A stretch of 64,000 nucleotides of DNA from assembly GCA_023451375.1 (NCBI GenBank), contig JAEXZS010000064.1:1-64000 (forward strand), given 5' to 3'. The DNA is from Pseudomonadota bacterium (lineage in GTDB: Bacteria > Pseudomonadota > Alphaproteobacteria > Caulobacterales > Caulobacteraceae). This document shows, piece by piece, positions 62,457 through 64,000 of the stretch. A program made the position numbers and the translations under genes. Numbering within the stretch: position 1 is the stretch's first letter; each line of letters opens with the position of its first letter. A model generated the notes under the pieces. It was not told where the DNA came from. It was given only the letters and a program-made list of their open reading frames with translations, and searched no databases.

Positions 62457-62722
62457 TGGCCGAGCCCCTCCCCGACGACTTCGTCGCCCCCCTGCACCGG
62501 GCGCTGACCGAGCCCATCCTCCTGGCCGGCGCGCCCCGGGTCCTGGCCATCGTCAACGGCACCCTGGCCGCCGCGCTCGGCCTGGGCCTGCGTCTGTGGC
62601 TGGCGGGGCTGGCCGTCTGGCTGGTCGGCCATGGCCTGGCCGTCTGGGCCGCCCGGCGCGATCCGGACTTCGTCGAGGTGGCCCGGCGCCATCTACGCCT
62701 GCCCGGCTATCTGGAGGCCTGA
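62456..62722 (+). CDS. trbD: TrbD-type transfer membrane protein
   Basis: An 88-residue protein of the VirB3/TrbD family: FVAPLHRALTEPILLAGAPR, two hydrophobic stretches (about 27-60) and RRDPDFVEVARRHLRLPGYL. It works with TrbE in the channel. Overlaps trbC by a base and is followed by trbE after one base. Confidence 0.87.
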   Translation: MAEPLPDDFVAPLHRALTEPILLAGAPRVLAIVNGTLAAALGLGLRLWLAGLAVWLVGHGLAVWAARRDPDFVEVARRHLRLPGYLEA

Positions 62723-62723
62723 G

Positions 62724-64000
62724 ATGCTGGACCTTCGCGAATACGCTCGTCGCCCTCGCCGCCTCGCCGACTTCCTGCCCTGGGCCGCCCTGGTCGCGCC
62801 CGGGGTGGTGCTGAACAAGGACGGCGGCCTCCAGCGCTCGGCCCGGTTCCGCGGCCCGGACCTGGATTCCGCCATGCCCTCGGAACTGGCCGCCGCCGCC
62901 GGCCGGCTGAATAACGCCCTGCGCCGGCTCGGCTCGGGTTGGGCCCTGTTCGTCGAGGCCCGGCGCGACCCGGCCGCCGACTATCCCGACAGCCGCTTCC
63001 CGGACCCGGTCTCGAGCCTGGTGGAGGCCGAGCGCCGCGCCGCCTTCGAGGCCGAGGGCGCCCATTACGAGAGCGCCTATGTCCTGACCATCGCCTGGAT
63101 GCCGCCCGCCGAGGAGGCGCGACGCGTCGAGCGCTGGCTGTATGACGGCCGGCCCCGCGAGGCGGAGGATTGGCGCGAACACCTGACCCTGTTCGTGGAC
63201 CGTACCGACCGGCTGCTGGCGCTGGTCGAAGGCGCGGTTCCCGACATCGGCTGGCTCGACGACGGGGAGACCCTGAGCTTCCTGCACGGCGCCGTCTCGC
63301 CAGGATGTCAGCGCGTTCGCCCGCCCGAGACGCCGATGCACCTGGACGCCCTGGTGAGCGACAGCGCCTTGGTCGGGGGCTTGGCGCCCCGGCTCGGAAA
63401 CGCTCACCTGCGCACGCTGACGGTGACGGGCTTTCCGACCGCGACCTGGCCCGGCCTGCTCGACGAGCTCAATCGCCTCGCCTTTCCCTATCGCTGGTCC
63501 ACCCGCGCCCTGTGTCTGGACAAGACCGACGCCGCGCGCCTGCTCGGCCGCATCCGCCGCCAGTGGTTCGCCAAGCGCAAGTCGATCGCCGCCCTTCTGA
63601 AGGAGGTGATGACCAATGAGGCCTCGGCCTTGACGGACAGCGATGCGGCCAACAAGGCCGTCGACGCCGACGCGGCCCTTCAGGACCTCGGCGCCGACGG
63701 CGTCGGCTACGCCCTCGTCACCGCGACCGTCGTGGTCTGGCACGAGGACGCTGCGGTCGCGGACGCGCGCCTGCGCGAGGCCGAAAAGCTGATCCAGGGT
63801 CGCGACTTCACCTGCACGGTGGAGACGGTGAACGCGGTGGACGCCTGGCTCGGGAGCCTGCCGGGCCACCTCTACGCCAATGTCCGCTCGGCTCCCATCT
63901 CCACCCTCAACCTGGCCCATATGCTGCCGATGTCCGCCGTATGGGCGGGCCCCGATCGCAACACCCACCTCGACGGACCGCCGCTCTTCTATGGCCGTAC
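62724..64000 (+). CDS. trbE: TrbE/VirB4-type transfer ATPase, cut by the window edge
   Basis: The first 425 residues of TrbE are present: MLDLREYARRPRRLADFLPW, ALVAPGVVLNKDGGLQRSAR, then CagE-TrbE-VirB N-domain with RYRWSTRALCLDK-like FPYRWSTRALCLDK and RRQWFAKRKSIAALLKE. Walker A and B of the C-terminal ATPase lie beyond 64000. No stop is seen to the right edge. Confidence 0.9.
   Translation, partial: MLDLREYARRPRRLADFLPWAALVAPGVVLNKDGGLQRSARFRGPDLDSAMPSELAAAAGRLNNALRRLGSGWALFVEARRDPAADYPDSRFPDPVSSLVEAERRAAFEAEGAHYESAYVLTIAWMPPAEEARRVERWLYDGRPREAEDWREHLTLFVDRTDRLLALVEGAVPDIGWLDDGETLSFLHGAVSPGCQRVRPPETPMHLDALVSDSALVGGLAPRLGNAHLRTLTVTGFPTATWPGLLDELNRLAFPYRWSTRALCLDKTDAARLLGRIRRQWFAKRKSIAALLKEVMTNEASALTDSDAANKAVDADAALQDLGADGVGYALVTATVVVWHEDAAVADARLREAEKLIQGRDFTCTVETVNAVDAWLGSLPGHLYANVRSAPISTLNLAHMLPMSAVWAGPDRNTHLDGPPLFYGR

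Overview
The window is about 64 kb of GC-rich alphaproteobacterial DNA. Several TonB-dependent receptors, FecI/FecR-type surface signalling, the RcnB and MipA families and a Trb/TraG conjugation module all fit Caulobacterales, probably Brevundimonas or a relative. That assignment is inference from gene content; no rRNA or other marker gene is present. I see no tRNA, rRNA, CRISPR array or intact insertion sequence.

Layout. (1) 1-11.2 kb, envelope/metal region: a cut-off response-regulator fragment, an atypical OmpR-type regulator, a large Asp-rich autotransporter, a four-EF-hand periplasmic protein, a TonB receptor, an RcnB-like protein with a coupled small membrane protein, a TonB-receptor remnant and a second short RcnB-like paralogue. 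(2) 11.2-18.8 kb, minus strand: ECF sigma, FecR anti-sigma, STN-containing TonB receptor, then a periplasmic two-domain M16 protease. (3) 19.0-27.8 kb, minus strand: a second ECF sigma, FecR and STN TonB receptor, followed by a second autotransporter and a TIGR03032-like protein. (4) 28.1-31.7 kb: a second EF-hand / RcnB-like / small membrane protein cassette, ending against a TonB receptor whose tail matches the remnant in region 1. (5) 29.5-42.0 kb, catabolic cluster: sulfatase, amidohydrolase and TonB receptor in one operon, a divergent TetR regulator, and a five-gene operon (ring-cleavage-type VOC enzyme, FAH hydrolase, AMP ligase, SDR, FAD monooxygenase). Matching palindromes lie upstream of both operons. 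(6) 42.1-51.0 kb: frameshifted mipA, a complete RND tripartite efflux system, and an OmpR/histidine-kinase pair. (7) 51.3-64 kb: part of a conjugative element (decayed ParB-like gene, DUF736, ArdC-type protein, HTH protein, DUF2840, TraF, lytic transglycosylase, relaxase, TraG, CopG-like protein, zeta-toxin-like pair, TrbB, TrbC, TrbD and the start of TrbE), running off the right edge.

How the parts may work together. A direct repeat, GNNACA-N4-GNNACA with a 10-bp period, occurs upstream of both EF-hand genes, all three RcnB-like genes and the mipA/efflux operon that carries its own two-component system. I infer a metal/envelope-stress regulon run by that system. Regions 2 and 3 are self-contained, import-sensing operons. 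Region 2 resembles protease-coupled protein or peptide import (FusA/FusC, YddB/PqqL). Region 5 looks like uptake, desulfation, hydroxylation and ring cleavage of an aromatic sulfate ester; the substrate is unknown.
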